DNA from: Hamiltosporidium magnivora
Taxonomy: Eukaryota > Microsporidia > Dubosqiidae
Reading direction: 5' to 3'
Length of the DNA: 31,063 nucleotides
NCBI GenBank assembly: GCA_004325065.1
Contig: PITI01000034.1
Coordinates: 1-31,063, forward strand
Shown: one piece after another, positions 1 to 10,261 of the stretch
Layout of the letters: each line of letters opens with the position of its first letter
Position numbering within the stretch: the first letter of the stretch is position 1
Notes under the pieces: generated by a model
Seen by the model: only the letters and a program-made list of their open reading frames with translations
Databases searched by the model: none
What the model was told of the DNA's origin: nothing
Translations under genes and position numbers: made by a program

Positions 1-1444
1 AAAATTTTAAACAGGGTCTTAATTTAGTTTATAGAAACCTATAAACTATGTCTGTAGAAAAAAAATATCCTTATTTTGTAAAACCTTTCTCTTATCTATA
101 TATTATCCCGGAACAACGGGAAATTTACTGTGTTTTCAACACAGTAAAACTTTATACAAGGAATTCGCGTTAAATTTACGTAAACATGTATGAGCAGATA
201 GTTTTCGATGTACTTATCTTCTCTCCTGTCTTTATATCTAATAAATATTACTTTTATAAACACACATAACAAAATAAACCAATATATCGATTAGAAATGT
301 ACTTAAATTTTATTTGCACTTTTTATTTTTATAACTTGGATAACTAGACTTTTTTTTATTAAGTCGCCGCATTTCTGATTCATTTATATATTCAAGAGAA
401 TTAATGAATAAATAAATTAAATCGATAATGTACTTATTCAAAATGCCTCTTAATTCATTTTGAAACTGTTCTAATCATGTTTAATATAATACCCTCACTT
501 TTTTAATCAAATTATAGCATAGATCGATAAACCAATTGAAAATGTATTGTTTGCTCGGTCTTAAGCTTATCATTAAAAGACATGATTTATGTCTAATATT
601 TGAATATTTGATTCAAAAATAATATAAAATATGACGAAAATTTTATTTGTATATTCGGTGTATCATTAGTATTTTGGAAATAGGAATTTTTTTTCGACTG
701 CGATAAAGAGAAGCATCTATTAATATTCAATGATTTATGATCATACAGAGAGTAGAGCTTTATACCTATTTATTTAATTGAATCGGTTTAATATAAAATT
801 TCAAAAATGTATTCTTTTATTGGCGAAAGAACCATCCAAGAACTTAATTTGCGAAAGAAATTAATTCCTATATATAATTAATTAAAACAATATCCAGGTA
901 ATTTTTTTATAGAACAGATCTAATACATTCCTTAGTAAATCACCATAGAAATTTCATCATTTCTAAATCTCATTACTAAGTGCACAAATGTTTTTTAATG
1001 TAAATTATTGCGCTCTTTCGAACTAATTAATATTTCAATTTGTTCTTTTATAGCAAATATTTAATATTCATTAAATTTGTTTTGTAGAGCATTTAAATTT
1101 TCATAATAAAAATAGAAATGTATAAAATGTAAAAATTTTGTCATTGATAATTTCTTAGAATAGTTTTAATTTTTCGACTCATGTATTTATCAATATTCAT
1201 TATTTACACATTTAAATATCTATGTATCTAAAATCATATTAAATTTTAGCATTTTGTTTGAAGTATTACAGAAAAAAAAATTATAGAAATAGGGAATCTT
1301 CTTTTTCAACTAGAAGTAGTTCTTCTAGATAAAAAATTTTAATTCTTCTTTTATTATCTTATATTAAAATTAAATTAATTAACTGGATTTTTTTAATATT
1401 TAATTTAAATATTATTATGTAAAAAAATTTAGCGTTCAGAGAAA
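1..1444. other. Intergenic region, no gene seen
   Basis: Very A+T-rich sequence upstream of the first kinase-like gene. I see no convincing reading frame on either strand and no RNA gene. The only structured stretch is a pair of adjacent hairpins at 106-148, listed separately. The last 130 bases before the start codon are T- and A-rich runs with no recognisable promoter motif. Confidence 0.6.
106..148. repeat. Two adjacent small hairpins
   Basis: The first hairpin has the 5-bp arms TCCCG/CGGGA around a 6-base loop. It is followed closely by an 11-bp perfect stem, TTTACTGTGTT/AACACAGTAAA (124-134 and 138-148), closed by a 3-base loop. The stretch is richer in G+C than its surroundings. It looks superficially like a tRNA anticodon arm, but no acceptor stem or T-arm can be paired around it. 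Function unknown. Confidence 0.4.
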
Positions 1445-2722
1445 ATGATTTTGTACTTTTACTGGCTTCAAATTATTAAATCGACAAAAAATCATAAGGA
1501 AAATTGCGATGCAATATATTTAAAAGCTAATCAAGTTATAGAGATAAGTATGGTGGCTTCCAAGGAACTCAAAAAGTTCGTAATTTTGCAGAAGATAGCA
1601 GACGGAAATAATTCTGAAGTATATGAATGTATGGAAATAATGGAGCGAAACTGCTATGTTTTAAAGTTTTCTAGGTTCGTAAGAGGCACGGCGTCTTTCT
1701 ATCTACAAAATCCGTCAGAATATATTGTAAAATACTATGGTTTTGGTTGTATTTATATAAATAGCCAGAAATACTGGGTTGATATACTAGAATTGGGTAT
1801 TTTTACATTGGAAAATTATATAATGACAATAAGTTTAATTCGAATTGAAATTTTGATCATTATAAAACAAATTTTGGATGGTTTAAGATTTTGTCATTTC
1901 AAGAATAATGTTTATGGCAACTTAAGCCTACATAAGTTTGTACTTACTGATTCGTATAAAGTTAAATTTCTAGGCAACGATTTACATTTGTTAAATAAAG
2001 ATTCAGTAAAAAATTATGATTGCAAAAAGAATGAACAAGAACGTACTGATGGTTTAGACAAGGCTCCTGAAATACGAAATGGATCGTCTTATACCTGTAA
2101 AACTGACATCTGGTATTTGGGTTCCTTGATATATTATATTTATACTAAAACACGCTACCTAGGATACATCGATTCAAATAGTTTGGATAACGAGACAACC
2201 GATTTTATATCATTTTTTTTAAAAGAAGATCCAAGTTCACGCCCGAATATTGACTTTTTGTTCCTTAATAATTATTTTGATGAAATTTTTAAATTTTTAG
2301 ATATATTTAATAAAATACAAGATTTCACTTGGGAAATAAATAGCTTCCTTATAATATCAAAAAAAGATAATCTGATAACCGTTGAAAAAAATGAATTCAA
2401 GTTTTTTATTTTGGAAATTATTCCAGATAAATTATCCTCTTGTGATGACTTAATTAGACTATTTCTATATTATTATAGTAAAAACGTTGATTTTCTTAGA
2501 GGTTTATCTAAATCCTATAATTTTTCTCGATATATATATTTTTTTGTTGGATTTGATCTTGACAGTCTATACTCAGTGACACAACTTGATTTCACAGCAA
2601 TTAAAATTTTAGAACACATTGTTAATATTATTGTGTCTCGCTTGTATGCCGGTGAAATATTCATGCTTAAAGATTTTGATCTAACCTATATAAAAATGTT
2701 TCTAAATTACTATCCTGCCTAA
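1445..2722 (+). CDS. Kinase-like protein that lacks catalytic residues (probable secreted pseudokinase)
   Basis: A 425-residue eukaryotic protein-kinase fold, clearly paralogous to the gene at 5716-7023 and alignable along its whole length. The N-terminus (MILYFYWLQII) is hydrophobic and may be a weak signal peptide. Seen in the sequence: the ATP-anchoring lysine survives in VLK (K74), and APE (207-209) and the subdomain-IX aspartate in KTDIW (D221) remain. However, the first glycine of the glycine loop is alanine (A52), the helix-C glutamate is gone along with a short deletion, the catalytic-loop aspartate is asparagine (YGNL, N159), its lysine is serine, and DFG reads GND (177-179). No phosphotransfer is therefore expected. 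Inference: a pseudokinase that binds or regulates a partner, perhaps its active paralogue. The frame is intact over 425 codons, so it looks maintained by selection and not dead. Start is the first ATG; GTTCAGAGAAA precedes it. Secretion is uncertain because the leader is short. Confidence 0.85.
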   Translation: MILYFYWLQIIKSTKNHKENCDAIYLKANQVIEISMVASKELKKFVILQKIADGNNSEVYECMEIMERNCYVLKFSRFVRGTASFYLQNPSEYIVKYYGFGCIYINSQKYWVDILELGIFTLENYIMTISLIRIEILIIIKQILDGLRFCHFKNNVYGNLSLHKFVLTDSYKVKFLGNDLHLLNKDSVKNYDCKKNEQERTDGLDKAPEIRNGSSYTCKTDIWYLGSLIYYIYTKTRYLGYIDSNSLDNETTDFISFFLKEDPSSRPNIDFLFLNNYFDEIFKFLDIFNKIQDFTWEINSFLIISKKDNLITVEKNEFKFFILEIIPDKLSSCDDLIRLFLYYYSKNVDFLRGLSKSYNFSRYIYFFVGFDLDSLYSVTQLDFTAIKILEHIVNIIVSRLYAGEIFMLKDFDLTYIKMFLNYYPA

Positions 2723-5715
2723 TTTAATATCTGGTTCTAAATACATATTCTATTTGTTTTTTTCTGGCGGAAATCTTTAAATAAACGTTTTAAGTGTATA
2801 TATTTTGCTTCTATTTGATGTTGATTATTAATTTGAAGTATATGTTTTCGAAATATTATATTAGACAGAACAATGAGTTTGATTTTACTGCGTTTAATTT
2901 TTTATAAAACACAAATTTAAGTTGTAAAAATCGACTTGATACCGTTCTTTTTGAAAATATATCAAGGAACACAATATTAATTTCGATTGGACAGCTAGAT
3001 AAAAATTTATGAAAGATTCTGGATTTCAAAGTAAACATATTGGCTTTGAATTTGAAATTTATTACGAAAATGTCGATTTAGGTTGGAAATTGATTTGTAA
3101 AACTATTTGCAACTTGACAAAAAAACGAATTATTTACGACCTATTGTTTTTAAAATTAGTCTTATCTATAACTTTGTTTTTGATTTTTTTTCATGACTTA
3201 GATTTTCATAGTATTATTATAACATAACATACTACATACATTATAATAAAAAAAATCAAATCATAGAAACATATGTGTATTCTAAAGTACTCGAAGGACG
3301 CTTTAAGTCATTTATTGTAATTTACGCAAAGCATATCGTTAAGATAAAATTTCGACGATGGTTGCCAAAGACATCTGGTTTTTAAACAAAATTGTAAAAA
3401 CGTACTAAAAAACCATATCTGAGTTGGAATGTACTCTAATTGATTTGAAATTTTTAAGCAAATATATACAAATTTATTAAAAACAAACTAGGCATAAATA
3501 ATCATAAACAACTCAAGCATATTTTCAAAATATATTCGGAATTTAATCTTAAAGGAAAGAATAAATCTAACTTTATGGAAGCACAACAGAGCGAATCAAA
3601 AGGATATAGTAAGGCACTTTTGTAAATAATATTTTTTCAATTCCTAACAATATATGATTGCTAGATATTTAAAATGATTGTCTGGCTATTTCATGGGTAT
3701 TCGATCTTATATTTTAGCATTGTTTTTATTTTATTAGCCTTATACTTCTTAGAACCAAATTAATTATAAAATGCAACAAAAATTTTAAAAACAATGTATT
3801 CTTACCTTGTTATACTTTATAACAAGAGCTATGGTTTTAAAATATTGTCATAAAAGATTTTAGAACCAAATCTTATCTGTTTCTTGTATCTTTTTGTTCT
3901 TTCAAATTATAATTTTTACGCACTTTTCAGCAATTTCTTATAGAAATCCAAGATCTTAAAAAACATGCATATACTTCCTACTTTGATCTACTTGATTTTA
4001 ATTTTTTCGAGGCTTTTAGTATGGCGGTACCTGCTTTTTAATTCGGTTATGCATCTTTTTTTAGTCTATTCCGTATTTATATCATTCGCTTTTCTTCATA
4101 CCAACGTTTATTGTTTAAAAATAAAATTTTAATTGCAGCATGATGTAACAGTCAATAAATTAGTCGTAAGACGTCATGTTAGATTTTATTAAAATCTTTT
4201 AATCTGTTTAAGTATCAAATTTCAGGATATTTTGATGAGTATTGTTGGTATATTTATTATTGGGATATAAACAATCTTCTTTTAAAAAGGCTTTAAACCG
4301 AAAATTTATGTTCTCACTGGTTATACATAGGCAGAAGTCTTAAAGATACTCGTAAAACATTATTCCATTCATTTTTCTTTAAAATATAGAAATATTTTTA
4401 TTATCTTAGTATTTTTGGGATGCATATACAATCCAAAAAGAATTTTTATACCAGTTGGTGCAACTTTTTATTTGAATCAATTTAATGTTTTCAGCTGTTT
4501 CATGTTTAGTTTTACTCCCCATTGTTGGTTGTGTAGGATTTATGAACAAATCAAAAAATTCATATTCAAAATTGAAACTCTATTCCTGATGTTTTAAATA
4601 AAGCCTTTAAACATTTCGAGGTGATATTTCGCTGTAATCGTGAAATACATCATTCATCCTAGGCACTAACCCTGCACGGGCATTGGCCTCCCTCAGTAAT
4701 GTCGCCAACCAGTCTTTTTCCAGTGGGGTTTGTATACTTTTTTGGGTTTTGTAACAACGTAGTTTAAGAGGTGGGTTGTTAGCCCTACGCCCAAACCCGA
4801 GGACGAGTCCCTTTATTCGCCTTTTACGACAAGTAAGGAATAATTAGAGCCAATTCTGTTCTCAGTATGGTAGGTTATATTATGAAAATACTTTAATAAA
4901 TTATATATAATGCAGATTGTCTCATCTTTTTTAAATTCGAAAATAATCTTTGATTATATTTGCAGAATATTTACTCCCTCTAAACTATTATTATTCCAAT
5001 TTTTAATGTTCCACCGTATTTTTGGATTCAATGCAATGTATTTTAATGTATAGAACAATAATATTTATATTCTGAGAGAATAGCAACAAACATGTTTGTT
5101 CAGACATTGCAAATCGGTTTGTTTAGGTATCGGAGCGAAGATTAAATACAGAAATTTTAAATAAATAGAAATAACTTTCAGATCATATATGAATAAATTC
5201 TCGATGTTTTTATTTCGAATTAAAACTGTGCTTGCTATAATTTTTTTACAAAGGTTTTATTCCAATGACTCGCAGAAATTATGTCTAAATTAAAAATTTA
5301 CTGACTATATATATTATCGTGTTTATTTGAATTTAATATTTCTGATTCTGTTATTTTACTATCAATAAGAAAATGAATGTCGTTTGCCCGTATTTTTTAA
5401 CTATTGTAATGATCTATAGATTTGGATGTAAATTTCAATTGTTCATTCTTCATTTTGGAGTTGTAAAAGTCGAAAAAAATATATTTTTAATTTAACTGAT
5501 AACATTTATTTTATTTTTAATTAAAAAAAGATAGCCACAAATCTCTATTTTTATAAATAGACATTTTTTTGTTCTCTTGAAACAAAAAAAATGATTAAAA
5601 TATATTCTAATTTTATTTTTTTACTTGAATTGTAATTATTTAAATTAAAAAAGTCCTTTTATCTCTGATTAAAATACAATTAAAATATTAAAACGGGTTT
5701 TTTAAGCCGTTGAAA
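2723..5715. other. Intergenic region between the kinase paralogues
   Basis: About 3 kb separates the duplicated kinase genes. It contains a retroelement fragment (4651-4850, minus) and otherwise decayed, A+T-rich sequence. Short open frames occur, for example 72 codons from 3009 and 60 codons from 4415, but frames of this length are expected by chance at this composition and show no family features. I see no third kinase copy. Confidence 0.55.
4651..4850 (-). mobile_element. Retroelement fragment, copy 1 (block A)
   Basis: A roughly 200-base block, much richer in G+C than its surroundings, whose reverse complement aligns with 18898-19120. Shared landmarks on the element strand, in order, are: CTTGTCGTAA, AGGCG, CGTAGGGCTAACAACCCACC, AAACCCAAAAAAGTA, AAAAAGACTGG, GGGAGGCCAA and AGGATGAATG. 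No open frame spans it. Similar-looking blocks are, to my recollection, common in the 5' parts of arthropod LINE elements, but that family assignment is an impression and not shown by the sequence. It lies between the two kinase genes. Confidence 0.6.
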
Positions 5716-7023
5716 ATGATTTGGTATTTTTGTTTGATTGAAGTTATTTTATCCAGTGTAAGTCAAGAAATTTATAAGAATACATTGTATCTCGAAGCCA
5801 ATCAAGCAGTTGATATTGATATGGAAGGCCTGAATATGAAAAAAACATTTGTTGCAATACAAAAAATTGGAAAGGGATCATATTCTGACGTATTCAAGTG
5901 CAGAGATCTTTCCGATGGAAATTTTTATGCCTTGAAGTTTTCGAGTATTCAAGATTCGATGTATTTAAAAAATGAAGCATATTTCTATCAACAGAATCCA
6001 TCAGAGTATATAATTAAATACTACGGTTTTGGTCGAACTACCATTAATAACAAGATGTATGTTGCTATTGTTTTGGAATTGGGATTATTTACAGTTCATG
6101 ATTTTATCATGAATAAGGATTTGTCGCGGGTTCAAATTCAAATCATTATAAAGCAAGTTTTAGATGGATTGAATTTTCTCCACTCTAATAATTATGTTTA
6201 TAATGATTTGAAACTAAATAATCTTGTATTTACCGATCGTGTTACCATTAAATTTTTAGACTTTGGTTTGTGTTCATATAACTTTGGTCCCTTGAAAATA
6301 TTTAGTGGTAATATTAGCGAAAAAGAAAAAATGAAATTTTCATACATTGCGCCTGAAGTACGAGATGGCTCTTATTATAACAAAAAAGCAGATATTTGGA
6401 GCTTGGGCGCTTTGATATGGTCTATTCATACAAAAGAAAACTTTGAAGGTTCCGTCGCTTCTCTACAATTGGATTTAGAAACAAAGCATTTTTTATCTTT
6501 TCTTCTACAAGAGAATTACTCAATAAGACCGACAATTGATCTATTGTTTTTTAATAATTATCTTGATGAAATGTTTACCTGCTTAGACGATTTTAGTGAT
6601 ATTGGTGATTTCGATTTCGAACTTGAAAATTTTCTTAAAATATGCAAAAAAAACAATGTAATTATGTTTAAAACCGAAGAATTTAGTTTCTTTGTCATTC
6701 GGTTGGATTTAAACGACACATATCAACATACGGCTTTACGTAAGATGGTGTTACATTATACATTAAAAAATATGGAGTTTTGCAACATATTTGCTCCCAA
6801 TTTTAACTATTCAAAATATATTGGTTTTGTTATTGGTTTTAATCTTAGCCAATTACATTGTGTTACCCAGTTAGATTTTAAAAGTCTTTGCGTTTTAGAA
6901 AGTTTGATGCATTTGGTAAAAAATATTGAGTTTATTCAAAAAGAAGATTTTGATCGTGTGATTATAGATTTCGAGTACCTAAAAAACCTTTTAGAATTTC
7001 TAGATTGTCGTAGAGATTATTAA
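5716..7023 (+). CDS. Protein kinase, all catalytic motifs intact, probably secreted
   Basis: A 435-residue Ser/Thr-type protein kinase. The ATG at 5716 is chosen because the open frame further upstream has only a TTG. The N-terminus (MIWYFCLIEVILSSVS) looks like a signal peptide, though it carries a glutamate. Motifs seen: glycine loop GKGSYS (52-57), ATP lysine in YALK (K74), helix-C glutamate (E87), catalytic loop YNDLKLNN with D164, K166 and N169, DFG (182-184), APE (212-214), ADIW (D226) and the late arginine in SIRP (R271). The catalytic loop has YND in place of HRD, so it is a non-RD kinase and would not need activation-loop phosphorylation in the usual way. About 145 residues follow the kinase domain and are conserved in the paralogue at 1445 but match no domain I know. 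Substrate unknown. A GGG-containing stretch (ACGGGTTTTTTAAGCCG) lies just upstream of the start, as is common before microsporidian genes. Confidence 0.9.
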   Translation: MIWYFCLIEVILSSVSQEIYKNTLYLEANQAVDIDMEGLNMKKTFVAIQKIGKGSYSDVFKCRDLSDGNFYALKFSSIQDSMYLKNEAYFYQQNPSEYIIKYYGFGRTTINNKMYVAIVLELGLFTVHDFIMNKDLSRVQIQIIIKQVLDGLNFLHSNNYVYNDLKLNNLVFTDRVTIKFLDFGLCSYNFGPLKIFSGNISEKEKMKFSYIAPEVRDGSYYNKKADIWSLGALIWSIHTKENFEGSVASLQLDLETKHFLSFLLQENYSIRPTIDLLFFNNYLDEMFTCLDDFSDIGDFDFELENFLKICKKNNVIMFKTEEFSFFVIRLDLNDTYQHTALRKMVLHYTLKNMEFCNIFAPNFNYSKYIGFVIGFNLSQLHCVTQLDFKSLCVLESLMHLVKNIEFIQKEDFDRVIIDFEYLKNLLEFLDCRRDY

Positions 7024-8630
7024 GCCTTCGATTAAAGTATTTTCATCAAAAAAATTTCATATAATTTGAATTAAAAGTATTATTTCCATTTGGTTCTTAC
7101 AATATAATTTAGCATTTCAAATTTTTTTTGAGGTGACAAATATTCAATTTTTATTTCTTTAAAATTATCTGCTGTATTTTTATATTGTTATTTGCAAATT
7201 ACTTATAGTTTTTAAAATATCTCTATTTATTTTTTTGTTTAAAGCGAATATTTACAATGTATAATATTTATTAAATTTCTACTTAGTTTTGTATTTTCTG
7301 CTTGTTTAGTGCAGAATATTGTTAATATGGCTTCTATTTGTTTACATTTCGCACAAAATCAAAAATAAATGGCAAACTCTGCTGCTGCAATCAAATTAAG
7401 ATTTTTATTACCCCATTAATTATAATCTTACCACAAAATACATTAAATTGAACGAACTATTCTTCTAAATTTTATATTATGATATTTATATGGTTTTTTG
7501 ACATTTATAACTCGCAATTAAAAATAAACTTAACTTATAACTGACTGTGACCAAAAAAACAATAAAAAGAAATTGTCTTTTATTTCTTGGTTCACTTAAG
7601 AATCCCGTTTCTCAGAAAAATTAGTTCATTAAAATTTTTTTTTTAAAATAATGAAAACATTCATTTATTGGTCTTTAGCTTAATAATATTTAACGTTTTT
7701 ATTTTATAACACTGATCTTACATACGTATTTAACGAAACTTAGATGCATTTAATGAATCTGATATCCAAGAAACTAATAAGCTTTAACCTTTAAATTATC
7801 GAAAGCTCGATTTTTTAGTCTATTTTTAACAAAAATAGTGATACTTTGAGTCTAAAAAGTACAACCCATAAAAATAAAGTTCGATTATATTCAAATTTAA
7901 AATAAATCTAAAATAAATTATGAAATAAACATGGATGGAAGAAATCTAAATTTAAAATTCTAATAGATAAGAAATCTAGAACTACATTACAACCCGCAAG
8001 ATTTAAATTGATATTTTCTGGCTTTTATAAATATTTAAAAAATTTTCTAGATTTATTTATTTATCAGGAATATCACTAGGTTATAATAATTCTAAGTTTT
8101 CTTAATTTAAGAAATTTACGAATGTAAAATATACACTTTAAAATATGTATAATGATACATATAATCAATATTTATTTATATTTTACTAAGGAGACAATAC
8201 CTTTTCTCAATTTTTTTACCAAAATATATTGGGAATCTTATAGCAATAATTATAACAAATCAATTATGTTTTTAATTTAGATTAACTTATTTAGAGATTA
8301 AAAAATAATTTATTATGAAATTTATTTCTTAGAAACAAATTCTCAAAGAAATTATAATAACAAATGAATAGTACTGAAATTAAAATTTTAATTATAGTTA
8401 GAAGCATATAAATACGGGTCGAGAGAGGATAACTATCTTGAAAAGAAAATGCTTAGCAAGTACTGTGTAGAATCAGTTTAAAATTCCTTGTTGTAATTCG
8501 ATGAGATATAAGCCACAGTGGATCTATAAGTCGATCTCCTATAAATTTGAGTTATACAGATTAAAAAAGCACTGGAATAGAATAGTAAGTTGATAAACAA
8601 ATAAATATTATTACTCTGTTTTACAAATAT

Positions 8631-8685
8631 TAATCTAAAAATAGCTTTTATAGAAAATATTTATTCAAAAGCTAAATTTAGATTA
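8631..8685. repeat. Stem-loop, 19-bp imperfect arms
   Basis: The left arm TAATCTAAAAATAGCTTTT (8631-8649) pairs with the right arm AAAAGCTAAATTTAGATTA (8667-8685), with two mismatches and a 17-base loop. It is far from any recognised gene and could be a remnant of a small inverted-repeat element. Function unknown. Confidence 0.5.
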
Positions 8686-9149
8686 TTTTATGTGAAGAAT
8701 TTGAAATAATATTCATGATATAATATTCTATAAAATTAACTTTTCAAATTAAAATTTAAATTGTTTTTTGCATGAAATATAAAACTAGAAACCGATTCTT
8801 TAAATGCAGAAAGTTTTACGATAATTGTATTTTTTAATATTTATTCTTTATTTTTAATGAATATTTTTATAACTAACAACATGAATTGTATCAAGGAAGC
8901 ACATATAAATTTATTATTCTGGTTACTTATCTTTACTAAAAACGACATGTATTTTTACGTTTTTCTGATATTAAAGTAAATAAAGACTGGCTAATGGAAT
9001 TTCTTACGACAACCGCAGCTATATCTTAAATTAACCTACATCAAATAATCTTTTGCCTATAATGTTTTATAACTTATTTAATTGGGAGAAAAGTGTCCGA
9101 ATTCTGGTAATTATCTGTTTCATAGGTTGTGTTTGTAGGTCAGGCCAAA

Positions 9150-9385
9150 CCCGAGGTTCATTCTCAGAACTTTCCGAGATTCCCACTTAATTTTCGTTGC
9201 AAAATAAATAAACTTCTACATGAGATATGATCGCAGCTTTATGAGTTCACTTAGACATTGCAATGTCATACCAAAAGGTAAACCCGCTACTTAGCTCTTT
9301 TGTTTTAAGGGTTTTGTGTTTGTCTCCGCTAGTCGCAAAGTCTTTAAATCGCATGAGCAAAGCAAGGCATCTATGATTTTACACG
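9150..9385 (+). mobile_element. Dispersed repeat family B, copy 1 (degenerate)
   Basis: This block aligns with 25343-25620 on the same strand and with the reverse complement of 19721-19990. Shared landmarks include TTCCGAGA, GACATTGCAATGTCATACC, AGGTAAACCCGCTACTTAGC and, at the 3' end, ATGAGCAAAGCAAGG. The 3' landmark resembles the GAGTAAGTAAG end of the minus-strand copy. The block is G+C-richer than the flanks and has no long open frame. It is probably a retroelement relic of unassigned family. Confidence 0.5.
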
Positions 9386-9442
9386 TCAATTCCTACAAGT
9401 TCACTTGTGGTTTCTTATCTAGGTACATAAAAAAAAAAAACT

Positions 9443-9733
9443 ATGTTTGTAGAAAAAAAATTACTATTTTTTAGTTCTTTCTTATATAAAAATTTTCTGG
9501 AAGAATGGAAACATCAGAAAGATTTATACCTTACCAAGAATTTAAACACAATTATTTTAATTTGGCATATTTTTTCTCAAGCAGATGTTTTGAAACATTT
9601 TTGTCTTCTCTTCCCGGTTAGCTCTTATAGACCGAATATATTTCTACATTTAGATTCATTCGGTCTTAAATATAATTTTTTAGCACCTGATATTTCTCAA
9701 TATTTTGCTAGTACAATAGTTTTTTTCCCATAA
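9443..9733 (+). CDS. Doubtful short reading frame, 96 codons
   Basis: An ATG-initiated frame just downstream of a family-B repeat. The predicted peptide is rich in Phe, Leu and Tyr, has no recognisable motif or family, and lacks a clear signal peptide. At this base composition about one codon in ten is a stop, so a frame of this length could arise by chance once or less per window. A perfect 13-bp hairpin lies 39 bases after the stop. I list it only as a candidate; it may well be non-coding. Confidence 0.2.
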   Translation: MFVEKKLLFFSSFLYKNFLEEWKHQKDLYLTKNLNTIILIWHIFSQADVLKHFCLLFPVSSYRPNIFLHLDSFGLKYNFLAPDISQYFASTIVFFP

Positions 9734-9771
9734 TCAGATTTTAAGCCATAAATATCGGTGAAATTTGAAAT

Positions 9772-9800
9772 AATTAAAAAATTTAAGAAATTTTTTAATT
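9772..9800. repeat. Perfect 13-bp hairpin
   Basis: AATTAAAAAATTT (9772-9784) and AAATTTTTTAATT (9788-9800) are perfect inverted arms around a 3-base loop. The all-A/T stem is weak. It lies downstream of the doubtful frame at 9443. No function is assigned. Confidence 0.4.
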
Positions 9801-10145
9801 TTATCAAAACATAGAATCTTTTTTTCAGTTTGTTTTAACATTCTGTTTATCATAGTTCAACAATTTCATTTTTTTAATCTAAAAAAAATAAATTTTCATT
9901 TAGATTATTTTCTTAATTAAAATTTAATTTATCTAATAAATATTATTTCAATGGGGACTGAGAACTTTTAGAAATCAAAAGAAAAATGTCATTGTAGCGC
10001 TTGCACCTTAGCGAGCATTCAATTCATTTGTAGATTGTGTGCTATTCGTAAGTAAATGAACATGTTAATAAAAAAATATATTATTTAATGCATCAAACTT
10101 TTTCGTAAATTATTTTTGTAAGATTTTTCTATATCAATTCTCATT

Positions 10146-10180
10146 ATTAAATGAAAAGAATTTAAATTTTTTCATTTAAT
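10146..10180. repeat. 12-bp hairpin upstream of the 508-residue gene
   Basis: ATTAAATGAAAA (10146-10157) and TTTTCATTTAAT (10169-10180) are perfect inverted arms with an 11-base loop. The structure ends 82 bases before the chosen ATG at 10262, so it falls in the likely promoter or leader. Whether it regulates the gene is unknown. Confidence 0.4.
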
Positions 10181-10261
10181 TAATTTTTTAATTTGATATT
10201 TATTACATTTCCTAATATAGTTAAATCGTTTATCTATAAATACGATCAAAGTTTTATTTTT

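Larger units (their letters stand above)
7024..10261. other. Long intergenic region with one repeat relic
   Basis: About 3.2 kb of A+T-rich sequence with no convincing gene. It contains a 19-bp stem-loop (8631-8685), a family-B repeat copy (9150-9385), a doubtful 96-codon frame (9443-9733) and small hairpins at 9772-9800 and 10146-10180. A G+C-richer patch at 8410-8560 may be further element debris, but I could not match it to anything else in the window. Confidence 0.55.

Noticed and set aside
103..175. Possible tRNA-Glu: an anticodon-arm-like CTGTG TTTTCAA CACAG
   Set aside because: No acceptor stem, D-arm or TTCGA-type T-loop can be placed at the right distances, so the hairpin alone is not enough.
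720..760. U6 snRNA-like ACAGAGA sequence
   Set aside because: The surrounding sequence has no other U6 feature, such as an AGC triad or the following conserved stem.
2856..3038. 60-codon minus-strand frame
   Set aside because: Length expected by chance at this base composition, with no motif.
3009..3227. 72-codon frame with a hydrophobic end
   Set aside because: Frames this long are expected several times per window by chance. No kinase or other family feature was found despite the position between the kinase genes.
4415..4597. 60-codon frame
   Set aside because: It begins with TTG, has no family features and is chance length.
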